From the NCBI GenBank assembly GCA_963966315.1, contig CAWZYX010000082.1:1-13746 (forward strand): DNA of 13,746 nucleotides, written 5' to 3'. Source of the stretch: Winogradskyella_A sp963966315. Lineage in GTDB: Bacteria; Bacteroidota; Bacteroidia; Flavobacteriales; Flavobacteriaceae. Positions 1-7,405 of this stretch are shown here, one piece after another. The translations under genes and the position numbers were made by a program. A model generated the notes under the pieces. That model was given only the letters and a program-made list of their open reading frames with translations. It ran no database searches and had not been told where the DNA came from. Position 1 is the first letter of the stretch, and each line of letters begins with the position of its first letter.

Positions 1-186
1 GCGAATAAGTATTCCGAGGATAAATACAAACACATGGAAAGCCTGGAGCGCTTATATTTCCGCCTGATGAAAAACTGCAAGCGACTGGAACGCAGCAATA
101 GTAATGGTCGTGACTTTTTACCGATGTTAAGGACCGAGCTTAGAAAATTCAGAGAATTACAACGTCACTGGATGTTGACCCTATAA
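1..186 (+). CDS. C-terminal end of an unrecognised protein (5' truncated by window edge)
   Basis: An open frame runs from base 1 to a TAA at 184-186, giving the last 61 residues of a protein that starts outside the window. The fragment is strongly basic and rich in Lys, Arg, Glu and Leu, with the look of amphipathic helices and no membrane segment. It ends in HWMLTL. I recognise no family. It is taken as real because the frame stays open to the edge, the composition is protein-like, and a good hairpin terminator follows 25 bases after the stop on the same strand. It converges on icmF, which is read from the other strand. The function cannot be told from this piece. Confidence 0.6.
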   Translation, partial: ANKYSEDKYKHMESLERLYFRLMKNCKRLERSNSNGRDFLPMLRTELRKFRELQRHWMLTL

Positions 187-211
187 CTAACTAACCAACC
201 AACATTTAGGG

Positions 212-241
212 AAAACGCCTTTCATAACTGAAAGGCGTTTT
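212..241. terminator. Rho-independent terminator, probably bidirectional
   Basis: A perfect 13-bp stem (212-224 pairing with 229-241) closes a four-base TAAC loop. The left arm starts AAAACGCC and the right arm ends GGCGTTTT, running on into TT. The A-tract on one side and T-tract on the other suit termination from both strands. It would end the plus-strand gene stopping at 186 and could also stop icmF transcripts coming the other way, though it lies over 350 bases beyond the icmF stop. Confidence 0.85.
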
Positions 242-368
242 TGTTCTAAACAAAAAGCTGTTAAACGCGTCTACTAGAGGCGGATCAATTGGGCTAATAA
301 CTTCAGACCCTTGGACTTATTTCGCAAAATACCTTCAATCAAAATGTATTTTGATCTCGGTAATGTAC

Positions 369-448
369 AGGGTAAGCGATATGATCCTTCGACAAGCTCG
401 GGATGAGCAGCCTGCACAAATTTTTCAACATTCTATTTGATAAATTTG
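369..448. repeat. Degenerate repeat copy with REP-like hairpin
   Basis: AGGGTAAGCGAT at 369-380 matches the start of the better repeat copy at 546-557. It is followed by an imperfect hairpin whose outer arms are ATCC (384-387) and GGAT (401-404), with a CCTTCGACAAGCTCG core resembling dispersed intergenic repeats I associate with flavobacterial genomes. A second weak hairpin follows, CAAATTT (417-423) with AAATTTG (442-448), at the place where the intact copies carry a nine-base-stem hairpin. I read this as an old, diverged copy of the 469-594 unit. Confidence 0.45.
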
Positions 449-468
449 AAGGAGGCGCTTCGTCTGCA

Positions 469-594
469 CTCAGTGTAAGCGATTCGCACAAATTCTGAAA
501 AACAGAATTTGGCTCTCTGCCACAAATAACCCTTCAGCTTCGCTCAGGGTAAGCGATTCGCACAAATTCTGAAAAACAGAATTTGGCTCTCTGC
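469..594. repeat. Two-copy direct repeat, 52 bp units at 74 bp period, each with a hairpin
   Basis: Bases 469-520 and 543-594 are identical over 52 positions except one (T at 474, G at 548). Each copy contains a perfect hairpin: CAAATTCTG pairs with CAGAATTTG around an AAAAA loop (489-497/503-511 and 563-571/577-585). Between them lies a REP-like imperfect palindrome, CCCTTCAGCTTCGCTCAGGG, at 530-549, which overlaps the start of copy two. The second copy ends at 594, directly against the icmF stop codon at 595-597. The arrangement looks like a spread intergenic element. It has no T-run on the icmF side of the hairpins, so it is not a classic terminator. Confidence 0.85.
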
Positions 595-3500
595 TTACAT
601 ATTTCTTCGATACTGACCTCCTACCTCAAAAAGGGCCTGGGTGATCTGCCCTAAAGAACACACTTTACACACTTCCATCAGAGACTCAAAGATATTCTGA
701 TTATTGATGGCTTTCATTTGAAGGCCTTTGAGCAGCTCAGACGTATCGTTGTAATTATGAAGGTTCTTTAAGGTTTTGATCTGGTATTCCTTTTCCTGGG
801 TAGTGGCTCGTATCACCTCTGCCGGCTGAACCGTTGGAGAACCCTTACTGCTCAAGAAGGTATTGACCCCGATGATGGGGAACTGTCCGTTGTGTTTTAA
901 GGTTTCGTAGTACAAGCTTTCTTCCTGGATTTTGGAGCGTTGGTACATGGTTTCCATAGCACCAAGGACACCTCCACGCTCGGTTAGTCTGTCAAATTCA
1001 AGCAAGACAGCCTCTTCCACCAGATCTGTTAATTCTTCAATGATAAATGAGCCCTGGATCGGGTTTTCGTTCTTGGCCAGGCCTAGTTCTTTGTTGATAA
1101 TGAGCTGTATGGCCATGGCGCGTCTTACCGATTCCTCCGTTGGCGTGGTTATGGCCTCATCATAGGCGTTGGTATGCAGAGAGTTACAGTTATCGTAAAT
1201 GGCATACAGGGCCTGAAGCGTAGTTCGTATATCGTTAAAATCAATCTCCTGTGCGTGTAAGCTTCGTCCAGAGGTCTGAATATGGTACTTAAGCATTTGT
1301 GCTCTTGGGTTGGCACCGTACTTATACTTCAGTGCCTTGGACCAGATCTTTCGGGCTACACGCCCAATAACCGCGTACTCCGGATCGATACCATTGGAAA
1401 AGAAAAAGGACAGGTTAGGACCAAACTTGTTGATGTCCATTCCCCTGCTCAGGTAATATTCAACGTAGGTAAATCCATTGGCCAGCGTAAAAGCAAGCTG
1501 GGTAATTGAATTCGCACCGGCCTCAGCTATGTGGTAACCGGAAATGGAAACAGAGTAAAAGTTTCTGACATTGTTATTGATAAAATACTCCTGAACGTCT
1601 CCCATTAGACGCAAGGCAAATTCCGTAGAAAAAATACAGGTGTTCTGCGCCTGATCTTCTTTTAGTATGTCGGCCTGCACAGTACCTCGCACTTGAGAAA
1701 TGGTTTTGGCCTTTATGTTTTCATACACTTCTTTAGGGAGTACCTGATCACCGGTAACACCGAGAAGCATGAGTCCAAGTCCATCATTTCCTTCAGGGAT
1801 TTCTCCCTGATATGTTGGTCTTTCCTTGCCTTTATAGATGGCTGTGATCTTAGCTTCTACTTCTTTTTCAAGGCCCTGCTCTTTTATATAGATTTCGCAC
1901 TGCTGATCAATGGCCGCATTCATAAAAAAGCCAAGTAGCATCGGTGCAGGACCATTGATGGTCATGCTCACGGAGGTCATTGGATCGGCGAGATTAAAGC
2001 CCGAGTAAAGCTTTTTGGCATCGTCCAGACAACAGATGCTTACCCCGGAGTTTCCAATTTTACCATAAATATCGGGTCGGTAATCAGGATCATTTCCATA
2101 GAGTGTAACACTGTCAAATGCGGTGGATAAACGTTTGGCGGGCATTCCTAAACTTACATAATGGAAACGCCTGTTCGTTCGTTCGGGACCACCTTCACCG
2201 GCAAACATTCTGGTAGGATCTTCCCCTGTGCGTTTAAAAGGGTAAAGTCCGGCAGTGTATGGAAATTCTCCCGGTACATTTTCCTGAAGACACCATCTCA
2301 AAATATCGCCCCAGGCCTGATATTTAGGCAAAGCGATCTTTGGAATGTCTGAATGCGAAAGCGATTTGGTATGCGTCTCTATGTTTATTTCCTTATCGCG
2401 AACCTTAAAGGAGTAAATCGGTTCCTTGTATTTGTTCACTTTATCCTGCCACCCTGTGATGACCTCCCAGTTGTAAGGATCGAGATCCATTTTTACCCGG
2501 TCGAATTCGGCAAGAAGCAGCTTTAGAAAAGGCTTATTGTCCTCTTCCTGAACTTGGGCCAGGATCGCATCCTGGTCAATTCCATTTCTCGTCAGTAAGG
2601 CGTTCTCACTTTCTTTTGAAATAGACCCTACTGAGCATATCGTTTTAAAAATCCCATATAATTTTTGGGCAACTTCAACCTGAGAAAAGGCAGTACTGTC
2701 ATAAGCACGGTTGTTCTCAGCGATCTCAGACAGATATCGGGTGCGTGCGGGTGGAATCACAAAGATCTTTTCACTCATCTCTTTGGAGATCTCGAAAGTA
2801 GAACTCAGATCTGCCGCTGTTTTTTCAACGATCTTATCCATTATGGCCTTGTACAACGTATTCATTCCCGGATCGTTAAACTGAGAAGCAATGGTACCGT
2901 ACACTGGCATAGTTTCTGGGTCCTCATGCCACAGATTGTGGTTGCGCATGTACTGCTTTTTCACGTCGCGCAAGGCATCCAAAGCACCGCGCTTATCAAA
3001 CTTATTAATGGCTACCAGATCGGCAAAATCGAGCATATCAATCTTCTCCAATTGTGTGGCAGCCCCAAATTCGGGGGTCATTACGTACAGGGACACGTCG
3101 CTGTGTTCCAGTATTTCGGTGTCCGATTGCCCAATCCCTGAGGTCTCTAAAATGATCAGGTCATATTCCGCTGCTTTCAGTACCTCAACGGCCTCGTTAA
3201 CATATTTAGAGAGTGCCAGGTTGGATTGTCGGGTAGCCAGACTGCGCATGTAAACACGTGGATTATTGATGGCGTTCATTCGTATGCGGTCTCCCAATAA
3301 GGCTCCGCCAGTCTTTCGCTTTGAGGGATCCACCGATATCAAACCAACCGTTTTTTCGGGAAAGTCGATTAAAAAGCGTCTGACCAATTCATCTACCAGT
3401 GATGACTTTCCCGCTCCTCCGGTTCCGGTGATTCCCAATACAGGCGTTTTGGAGGTTTCGTTCTTTTTGTGAATGGAAGTGAGTGCATCTTTAGCAACCT

Positions 3501-4032
3501 CAGGAAAGTTCTCTGCCGCAGATATCACCCGAGCAATGGATTTAGGGTCCTTTTCGGAAAGGACCTTCACCTCTCCGTTGAGCTGGTCGCCTATTGCAAA
3601 ATCAGACTGTCTCACAAGATCATTGATCATGCCCTGTAGGCCCATCTCCCTTCCATCATCAGGAGAATAGATCCGCGTGATCCCGTAATCCATCAGTTCT
3701 TCAATCTCCTCGGGAAGGATAACTCCTCCACCCCCACCAAATATCTTGATGTGACCGGCCCCCTTCTCTTGAAGTAAATCGTACATGTACTTGAAGTACT
3801 CATTATGTCCTCCCTGATAAGAGGTCATCGCGATGGCGTTGGCATCCTCCTGAATGGCGGTATTCACCACTTCTTCAACACTGCGGTCATGACCTAAATG
3901 AATAACCTCCACCCCGGTGGCCTGAATGATACGACGCATAATATTGATCGCCGCGTCATGGCCATCAAAAAGTGAGGCTGCAGTTACTATTCTGATCTTA
4001 TGTTTGGGCTTATAGGGAGCAATTTGTTCCAT
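595..4032 (-). CDS. icmF: IcmF: fused B12-dependent isobutyryl-CoA mutase with G-protein chaperone
   Basis: This 1145-residue protein carries three units. Residues 1-145 are the cobalamin-binding domain, with the lower-ligand motif DGHD (His25) and a GGGGG run at 99-103. Residues about 195-420 are a MeaB/MeaI-type GTPase: P-loop GTGGAGKSS at 203-211, ETSGIGQSD near 296-304, and NKFD at 343-346. Residues about 560-1110 are the mutase barrel that binds the acyl-CoA. The family interconverts isobutyryl-CoA and n-butyryl-CoA through adenosylcobalamin, and the GTPase part helps load and protect the cofactor. Phe610 (RMFAGEGG) and Gln796 (EDQAQ) sit where methylmalonyl-CoA mutase has Tyr89 and Arg207, and they match isobutyryl-CoA mutase. 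The ATG at 4030-4032 has a TAAATTTG promoter-like box 28 bases upstream. The gene stands alone. Length and order are normal for IcmF. Confidence 0.96.
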   Translation of the reverse strand: MEQIAPYKPKHKIRIVTAASLFDGHDAAINIMRRIIQATGVEVIHLGHDRSVEEVVNTAIQEDANAIAMTSYQGGHNEYFKYMYDLLQEKGAGHIKIFGGGGGVILPEEIEELMDYGITRIYSPDDGREMGLQGMINDLVRQSDFAIGDQLNGEVKVLSEKDPKSIARVISAAENFPEVAKDALTSIHKKNETSKTPVLGITGTGGAGKSSLVDELVRRFLIDFPEKTVGLISVDPSKRKTGGALLGDRIRMNAINNPRVYMRSLATRQSNLALSKYVNEAVEVLKAAEYDLIILETSGIGQSDTEILEHSDVSLYVMTPEFGAATQLEKIDMLDFADLVAINKFDKRGALDALRDVKKQYMRNHNLWHEDPETMPVYGTIASQFNDPGMNTLYKAIMDKIVEKTAADLSSTFEISKEMSEKIFVIPPARTRYLSEIAENNRAYDSTAFSQVEVAQKLYGIFKTICSVGSISKESENALLTRNGIDQDAILAQVQEEDNKPFLKLLLAEFDRVKMDLDPYNWEVITGWQDKVNKYKEPIYSFKVRDKEINIETHTKSLSHSDIPKIALPKYQAWGDILRWCLQENVPGEFPYTAGLYPFKRTGEDPTRMFAGEGGPERTNRRFHYVSLGMPAKRLSTAFDSVTLYGNDPDYRPDIYGKIGNSGVSICCLDDAKKLYSGFNLADPMTSVSMTINGPAPMLLGFFMNAAIDQQCEIYIKEQGLEKEVEAKITAIYKGKERPTYQGEIPEGNDGLGLMLLGVTGDQVLPKEVYENIKAKTISQVRGTVQADILKEDQAQNTCIFSTEFALRLMGDVQEYFINNNVRNFYSVSISGYHIAEAGANSITQLAFTLANGFTYVEYYLSRGMDINKFGPNLSFFFSNGIDPEYAVIGRVARKIWSKALKYKYGANPRAQMLKYHIQTSGRSLHAQEIDFNDIRTTLQALYAIYDNCNSLHTNAYDEAITTPTEESVRRAMAIQLIINKELGLAKNENPIQGSFIIEELTDLVEEAVLLEFDRLTERGGVLGAMETMYQRSKIQEESLYYETLKHNGQFPIIGVNTFLSSKGSPTVQPAEVIRATTQEKEYQIKTLKNLHNYNDTSELLKGLQMKAINNQNIFESLMEVCKVCSLGQITQALFEVGGQYRRNM

Positions 4033-4059
4033 TCGTAAATTAGATGCTGATTAGTGCTG

Positions 4060-4067
4060 CAAATTTA
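4060..4067 (-). promoter_or_regulatory. Candidate -7 box for icmF
   Basis: On the minus strand this reads TAAATTTG, a full match to the Bacteroidota -7 consensus TAnnTTTG. It ends 27 bases before the icmF ATG, a sensible leader length. I found no convincing TTG at the expected -33 distance, so only half of the promoter is supported. Confidence 0.5.
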
Positions 4068-4489
4068 TGGATTTTTCAAAAATGTCCCGATTACATTAGG
4101 AATTGTTTAGTACTCCTATTAGTGTTCTTTTTGTTTGAATAGTCCATCAAATACCGTTTTCGGCTACTCACCATCAGTAAAACCTACCATAACTGCCTTG
4201 CGTTGTACTTCGCTTTTTATGTTCATTTAAGATGACATTTCTTAAGCAATCTTTTTTTATTGCCTGAAAAAATTCTAGCTAGTCTCTGGAAAGGCCAAAT
4301 AAGCACAAGAAATAGACTATCAATATCCAAAAAGATCCTTAACATTCGGAATATTGGCAAATTATTAAACTACCCTTAATTAATTACTAATGTTCACATA
4401 ACATTAAACCATCTTAAAGTTAGCATCTTTGTAACGCAAAAGAGATTAGTTAGATTTTATCTTTAATTTGGATTAGCAAAAGTTGGTTG
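4068..4489. other. AT-rich gene-free region between icmF and the BtuF-like gene
   Basis: No credible coding region lies in this stretch. It includes sparse minus-strand stops, a 20-codon minus ORF at 4164-4226 that I do not accept as a gene, and an AT-rich run from about 4360 to 4425 with repeated ATTAAA/CTTAAA/TTAAT words that looks like promoter or regulator-binding DNA. CATCTTTG at 4424-4431 on the plus strand differs at one position from the -7 consensus TAnnTTTG. Together with the hairpin at 4490-4514, this could frame a plus-strand transcript of about 75 bases. That is inference only. Confidence 0.4.
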
Positions 4490-4514
4490 AAAGTCGGTAT
4501 TTTATACCGACTTT
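4490..4514. terminator. Hairpin overlapping the 3' end of the BtuF-like gene
   Basis: A perfect 11-bp stem, AAAGTCGGTAT (4490-4500) with ATACCGACTTT (4504-4514), closes a three-base loop. On the plus strand it is followed by TTCTTTT, a good U-tract. On the minus strand the tract is weak (CAACCAACTTTT). The stem includes the last codons and stop of the minus-strand gene. It can serve that gene, but its shape suits plus-strand termination better, although no plus-strand gene precedes it. Confidence 0.7.
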
Positions 4515-5305
4515 TCTTTTAAAGACCAGAAATAATCAAAGGCCAGTCTCATTCTGCTGCCATACCAGGAAAACATCTCTCCGTTCACAATCCTAACGTC
4601 CTTATCAGGAAACTTGCTTTGAAAGGTAGCGACATGCGTTTCTTTAAAGGGGTAGGGTTCCGATGAAAGGAAAATCAGGTCAGCCATTGCAAGCCTTGGA
4701 TCCTGCAGACTAATCTCAGGATACCGCTGCTCCTTACCAAACACATTGTCAAAACCTGCCTCTGTGATCATAGAATCGATAAAGGTCTGCTTTGCTGCTA
4801 CCATCCAGGGCTCTTTCCAGATAAAATACGCTACCTTCCCCGACGATACCTCAGAATTTTGGGATCGAAAAGCCGCTCTGGCCTGCTGTATTTCCATGAT
4901 CAGCTGCTGCGCATTGTTTTGCTTTTTAAAGATTTTCCCATAGGCATGAATGAGATCAAAACTGTCCTCGAGGGTATAAATATCACTCACATGCACTGCA
5001 GCAATGGCTGAGAGTTCTTCGATCATTTCTCTGGTGTTTTCTTCCTTATTGCACAAGATCAGATCGGGTTGAAGTGCACGGATTTTCTCGATTTTAACCT
5101 GCTTTGTGCCGCCGATCACCGTTTTAGTCGTTTTAAATTCCTCGGGATGGATGCAAAACTTAGTTAACCCTACAATGTGCTCCTCTAGTCCCAGATCTAC
5201 GAGTAATTCGGTGATGGACGGCACAACTGAGATGATGCGTTCAGGGGTTTTATCGAGAGTTATTGCCCTGTTCAACTGATCGGTAATGTGCATGGTTTGC
5301 GACAT
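4502..5305 (-). CDS. BtuF-like helical-backbone periplasmic-binding-type protein without signal peptide
   Basis: The 267-residue product has the TroA/BtuF fold signature: PERIISVVPSITELLVDLGL near 21-40, HIVGLTKFC at 43-51, LQPDLILCNKEEN at 78-90, and a C-terminal lobe with WKEPWMVA at 163-170. The family binds corrinoids, haem or metal chelates for ABC importers. I chose the ATG at 5303-5305, ten bases after the pyrF stop. A longer frame starts at 5404 but would add 33 basic residues read out of the pyrF coding sequence. From the chosen start there is no signal peptide or lipobox, unlike exported binding proteins, so the protein may stay in the cytoplasm. No permease or ATPase of the BtuCD type is nearby. 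Corrinoid binding fits the closeness of B12-dependent icmF but is not shown. It is probably co-transcribed with pyrF. Confidence 0.82.
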   Translation of the reverse strand: MSQTMHITDQLNRAITLDKTPERIISVVPSITELLVDLGLEEHIVGLTKFCIHPEEFKTTKTVIGGTKQVKIEKIRALQPDLILCNKEENTREMIEELSAIAAVHVSDIYTLEDSFDLIHAYGKIFKKQNNAQQLIMEIQQARAAFRSQNSEVSSGKVAYFIWKEPWMVAAKQTFIDSMITEAGFDNVFGKEQRYPEISLQDPRLAMADLIFLSSEPYPFKETHVATFQSKFPDKDVRIVNGEMFSWYGSRMRLAFDYFWSLKEKSV

Positions 5306-5315
5306 CACTAATCTT

Positions 5316-6131
5316 CTATTGCGGTAAAAGGGCAGCCATCTGTTGCTGAAGTTCCCCGGCCTTTTTTGCGGCTTCCCTTGCAAAGTCCTGCGTATCGGAG
5401 GCATAAATGATTCCTCTTGAAGAATTGATCAGGAGGCCAATATCACTGGTCATCCCGTACTTACACACCTCTTCCAGACTACCACCCTGAGCCCCTACAC
5501 CGGGTACCAAAAGAAATCTATGGGGAATGATCTTTCGGATCTCTGCTAAGTATTCGGCTTTTGTAGCCCCAACCACATACATTAAATTCTGAGCATTGTG
5601 CCAGTTTTTTGAAACTTCAAGTACTTCCTTATACAATTCCTGTGTTCCTAAATTCTTGGTTTGAAAATCAAAAGCGCCCTCGTTAGAGGTCAATGCCAAT
5701 AGAATGGTGTGTTTATCCTCAAAGCTCAGGAAGGGTTCTACCGAATCTTTTCCCATATATGGGGCTACTGTCACACTATCGAATCCCAGATCGTTAAAAA
5801 AGGCCTGAGCATACATTCTGCTGGTATTACCAATATCGCCGCGCTTGGCATCGGCAATGGTAAAGATATTGGGGTGATTGGAGTTGATATACTTAATTGT
5901 TTTTTCCAGTGCCCTCCAGCCCTTCAAACCGTAGGCCTCATAAAAGGCTGTATTTGGTTTATAAGCAACGCACAAATGATGGGTGGCATCGATGATGGCC
6001 TTATTAAATGCGAAGATCGGATCCTCTTCATCCAGAAGGTGTTTTGGTATCTTGTTGAGATCTACATCCAGTCCAATACAGAGAAAGGATCTTTTTCTTT
6101 TTATCTCGGAAATTAATTCTTGGATCGTCAT
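5316..6131 (-). CDS. pyrF: Orotidine 5'-phosphate decarboxylase
   Basis: The enzyme converts OMP to UMP, the last step of de novo UMP synthesis, in the cytoplasm. The 271-residue chain shows FLCIGLDVD near 16-24, YKPNTAFYE at 58-66, the catalytic DAKRGD at 94-99 (Asp94, Lys96, Asp99), VAPYMGKDS at 122-130, VPGVGAQGG at 209-217, and the phosphate-binding NSSRG at 236-240. Length and motif spacing fit the longer type-2 PyrF subfamily found in Bacteroidota and actinobacteria, rather than the roughly 240-residue E. coli type. The start is an ATG at 6129-6131. It lies 87 bases after prfA and 10 bases before the BtuF-like gene, all on the minus strand. The prfA-pyrF gap has a small inverted repeat (ACCAAT/ATTGGT at 6152-6166) but no clear terminator or promoter. 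Confidence 0.97.
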   Translation of the reverse strand: MTIQELISEIKRKRSFLCIGLDVDLNKIPKHLLDEEDPIFAFNKAIIDATHHLCVAYKPNTAFYEAYGLKGWRALEKTIKYINSNHPNIFTIADAKRGDIGNTSRMYAQAFFNDLGFDSVTVAPYMGKDSVEPFLSFEDKHTILLALTSNEGAFDFQTKNLGTQELYKEVLEVSKNWHNAQNLMYVVGATKAEYLAEIRKIIPHRFLLVPGVGAQGGSLEEVCKYGMTSDIGLLINSSRGIIYASDTQDFAREAAKKAGELQQQMAALLPQ

Positions 6132-6218
6132 CTAATGTTACAGCTATTTGGACCAATTGTATTGGTGGACATATTTTTTTTGAATAATTACTCCCGGGCA
6201 GTTGAAACGGACAAACCC

Positions 6219-7295
6219 CTAGAGGACATCATCACTAGCCTTTAACAACTCTGTATTTTCGGCAAGCATCAATTCGTCTATGATTTTCTGAATATCGCCA
6301 TTCATAATATTCGATAAGTCGTACAAGGTTAATCCAATTCTGTGGTCGGTCACACGTCCCTGAGGGTAATTATAGGTTCTGATCTTGGCACTGCGGTCTC
6401 CGGAACTCACCATGCTCTTTCGTTTTTCTGAATCGGCTGCTTCCTTCTTGGCCAGTTCCAGTTCGTACAGTCGTGAACGTAATACTTTCAATGCTTTCTC
6501 AAGGTTCTTGTGCGACGACTTCTGGTCCTGGCAGCTCACGATCATTCCTGTAGGTTCGTGATGCAGTTTGATGGCAGAATAGGTGGTATTGACCGACTGC
6601 CCTCCCGGTCCGGTTGAGGTGGTCCGCTCAATACGCACATCGTTCATATCCAGTTCCACATCAAACTCCTCGGCCTCCGGCAAAACAATGACGGTCGCTG
6701 CACTGGTATGCACCCTCCCTTGTGTTTCTGTTTGTGGAACCCGTTGTACGCGGTGCACTCCTGCCTCAAACTTCATAGTGCCGTAGACGTCCTCTCCCGA
6801 TACCTCGAAAATAATCTCCTTAAAACCTCCTGAGGTGCCTTCATTAAAATCAACCACATCCACACGCCATCCACGACCCTCGCAGTACTTGGTATACATG
6901 CGGTGAAGGTCACCGGCAAAAATGGAAGCTTCGTCACCTCCGGTACCCGCGCGTACTTCAACCACCACGTTCTTAGCATCGTCGGGATCTTTGGGAATGA
7001 GCATAAAGCGTATCTCTTCTTCAACAGCGGGAATCTCGGCCTTCGCCTCCTCCAGTTGCATTTTGGCCATTTCAACCATCTCGGCATCGGAGCCATCTGC
7101 AATGATCTCTTCGGCTTCCGAGATATTGTCGAGCAAGGCCTCATATTCGGTGCCTTTTTCAACAATCTTCTTCAGGTCCTTATACTCCTTGTTCAGTTGT
7201 ATATAACGTTTTTGATCAGCAATGATATCGGGTTGTATGATCAGATCATTGACCTCATCAAAGCGCTGTTTGATGATTTGAATTTTTTCTAACAT
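6219..7295 (-). CDS. prfA: Peptide chain release factor 1
   Basis: RF1 reads UAA and UAG in the ribosomal A site and triggers release of the finished protein. The 358-residue product is of normal length. It has the PxT-type stop-codon recognition tripeptide as PQT at 187-189 (in RVPQTETQG) and the peptidyl-hydrolysis motif GPGGQ, with GGQ at 231-233 inside STGPGGQSVN. VRAGTGGDEA at 114-123 marks the start of the conserved core. I start it at the ATG at 7293-7295, giving MLEKIQIIKQ. A longer reading begins at TTG 7314-7316, but that codon falls inside the likely -7 promoter box and adds seven residues not usual for the family. It is the first gene of the prfA-pyrF-BtuF-like run. Two adjacent genes here, pyrF and prfA, end in TAG, which RF1 decodes. 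Confidence 0.97.
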   Translation of the reverse strand: MLEKIQIIKQRFDEVNDLIIQPDIIADQKRYIQLNKEYKDLKKIVEKGTEYEALLDNISEAEEIIADGSDAEMVEMAKMQLEEAKAEIPAVEEEIRFMLIPKDPDDAKNVVVEVRAGTGGDEASIFAGDLHRMYTKYCEGRGWRVDVVDFNEGTSGGFKEIIFEVSGEDVYGTMKFEAGVHRVQRVPQTETQGRVHTSAATVIVLPEAEEFDVELDMNDVRIERTTSTGPGGQSVNTTYSAIKLHHEPTGMIVSCQDQKSSHKNLEKALKVLRSRLYELELAKKEAADSEKRKSMVSSGDRSAKIRTYNYPQGRVTDHRIGLTLYDLSNIMNGDIQKIIDELMLAENTELLKASDDVL

Positions 7296-7313
7296 AAATT
7301 GGAAATCGTCTGT

Positions 7314-7321
7314 CAAAAATA
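7314..7321 (-). promoter_or_regulatory. Candidate -7 box for prfA
   Basis: The minus strand reads TATTTTTG, matching TAnnTTTG, and ends 18 bases before the prfA ATG at 7295. The leader would be short, about ten bases. I see no good -33 TTG. The box overlaps the alternative TTG start, which argues for the ATG. Confidence 0.45.
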
Positions 7322-7405
7322 CGATAAAAATTCACTTCGAGAGGGACCGATCGCCGATCTGTTCATCAAAAATATTCTGTCAGCTAATGCGTTTATATTG
7401 GAAGT

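Noticed and set aside
469..594. CRISPR array
   Set aside because: There are only two good copies, the 52-base repeat is too long, the gap is 22 bases with REP-like content, and no cas genes are present.
2665..3141. 158-codon plus-strand open frame opposite icmF
   Set aside because: It lies wholly antisense to well-conserved icmF codons, has no recognisable domain, and its composition follows from the reverse strand of the GTPase region. Other long antisense frames over icmF, prfA, pyrF, purM and csgG were left out for the same reason.
5306..5404. 33-residue N-terminal extension of the BtuF-like protein
   Set aside because: It is read from pyrF coding DNA in another frame, is very basic and has no signal-peptide shape. 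The ATG at 5303-5305 just after the pyrF stop is the better start.
6152..6166. Inverted repeat ACCAAT/ATTGGT between prfA and pyrF as a terminator or operator
   Set aside because: The stem is six base pairs, AT-rich and has no U-tract in the direction of transcription, so no function can be supported.
7296..7316. TTG start adding seven residues to RF1
   Set aside because: The TTG is inside the TATTTTTG promoter-like box and family members begin close to MLEKI.
7394..7401. TATATTGG as a -7 box for the small membrane-protein gene
   Set aside because: It has one mismatch and ends only four bases before the ATG, too close for a usual leader.
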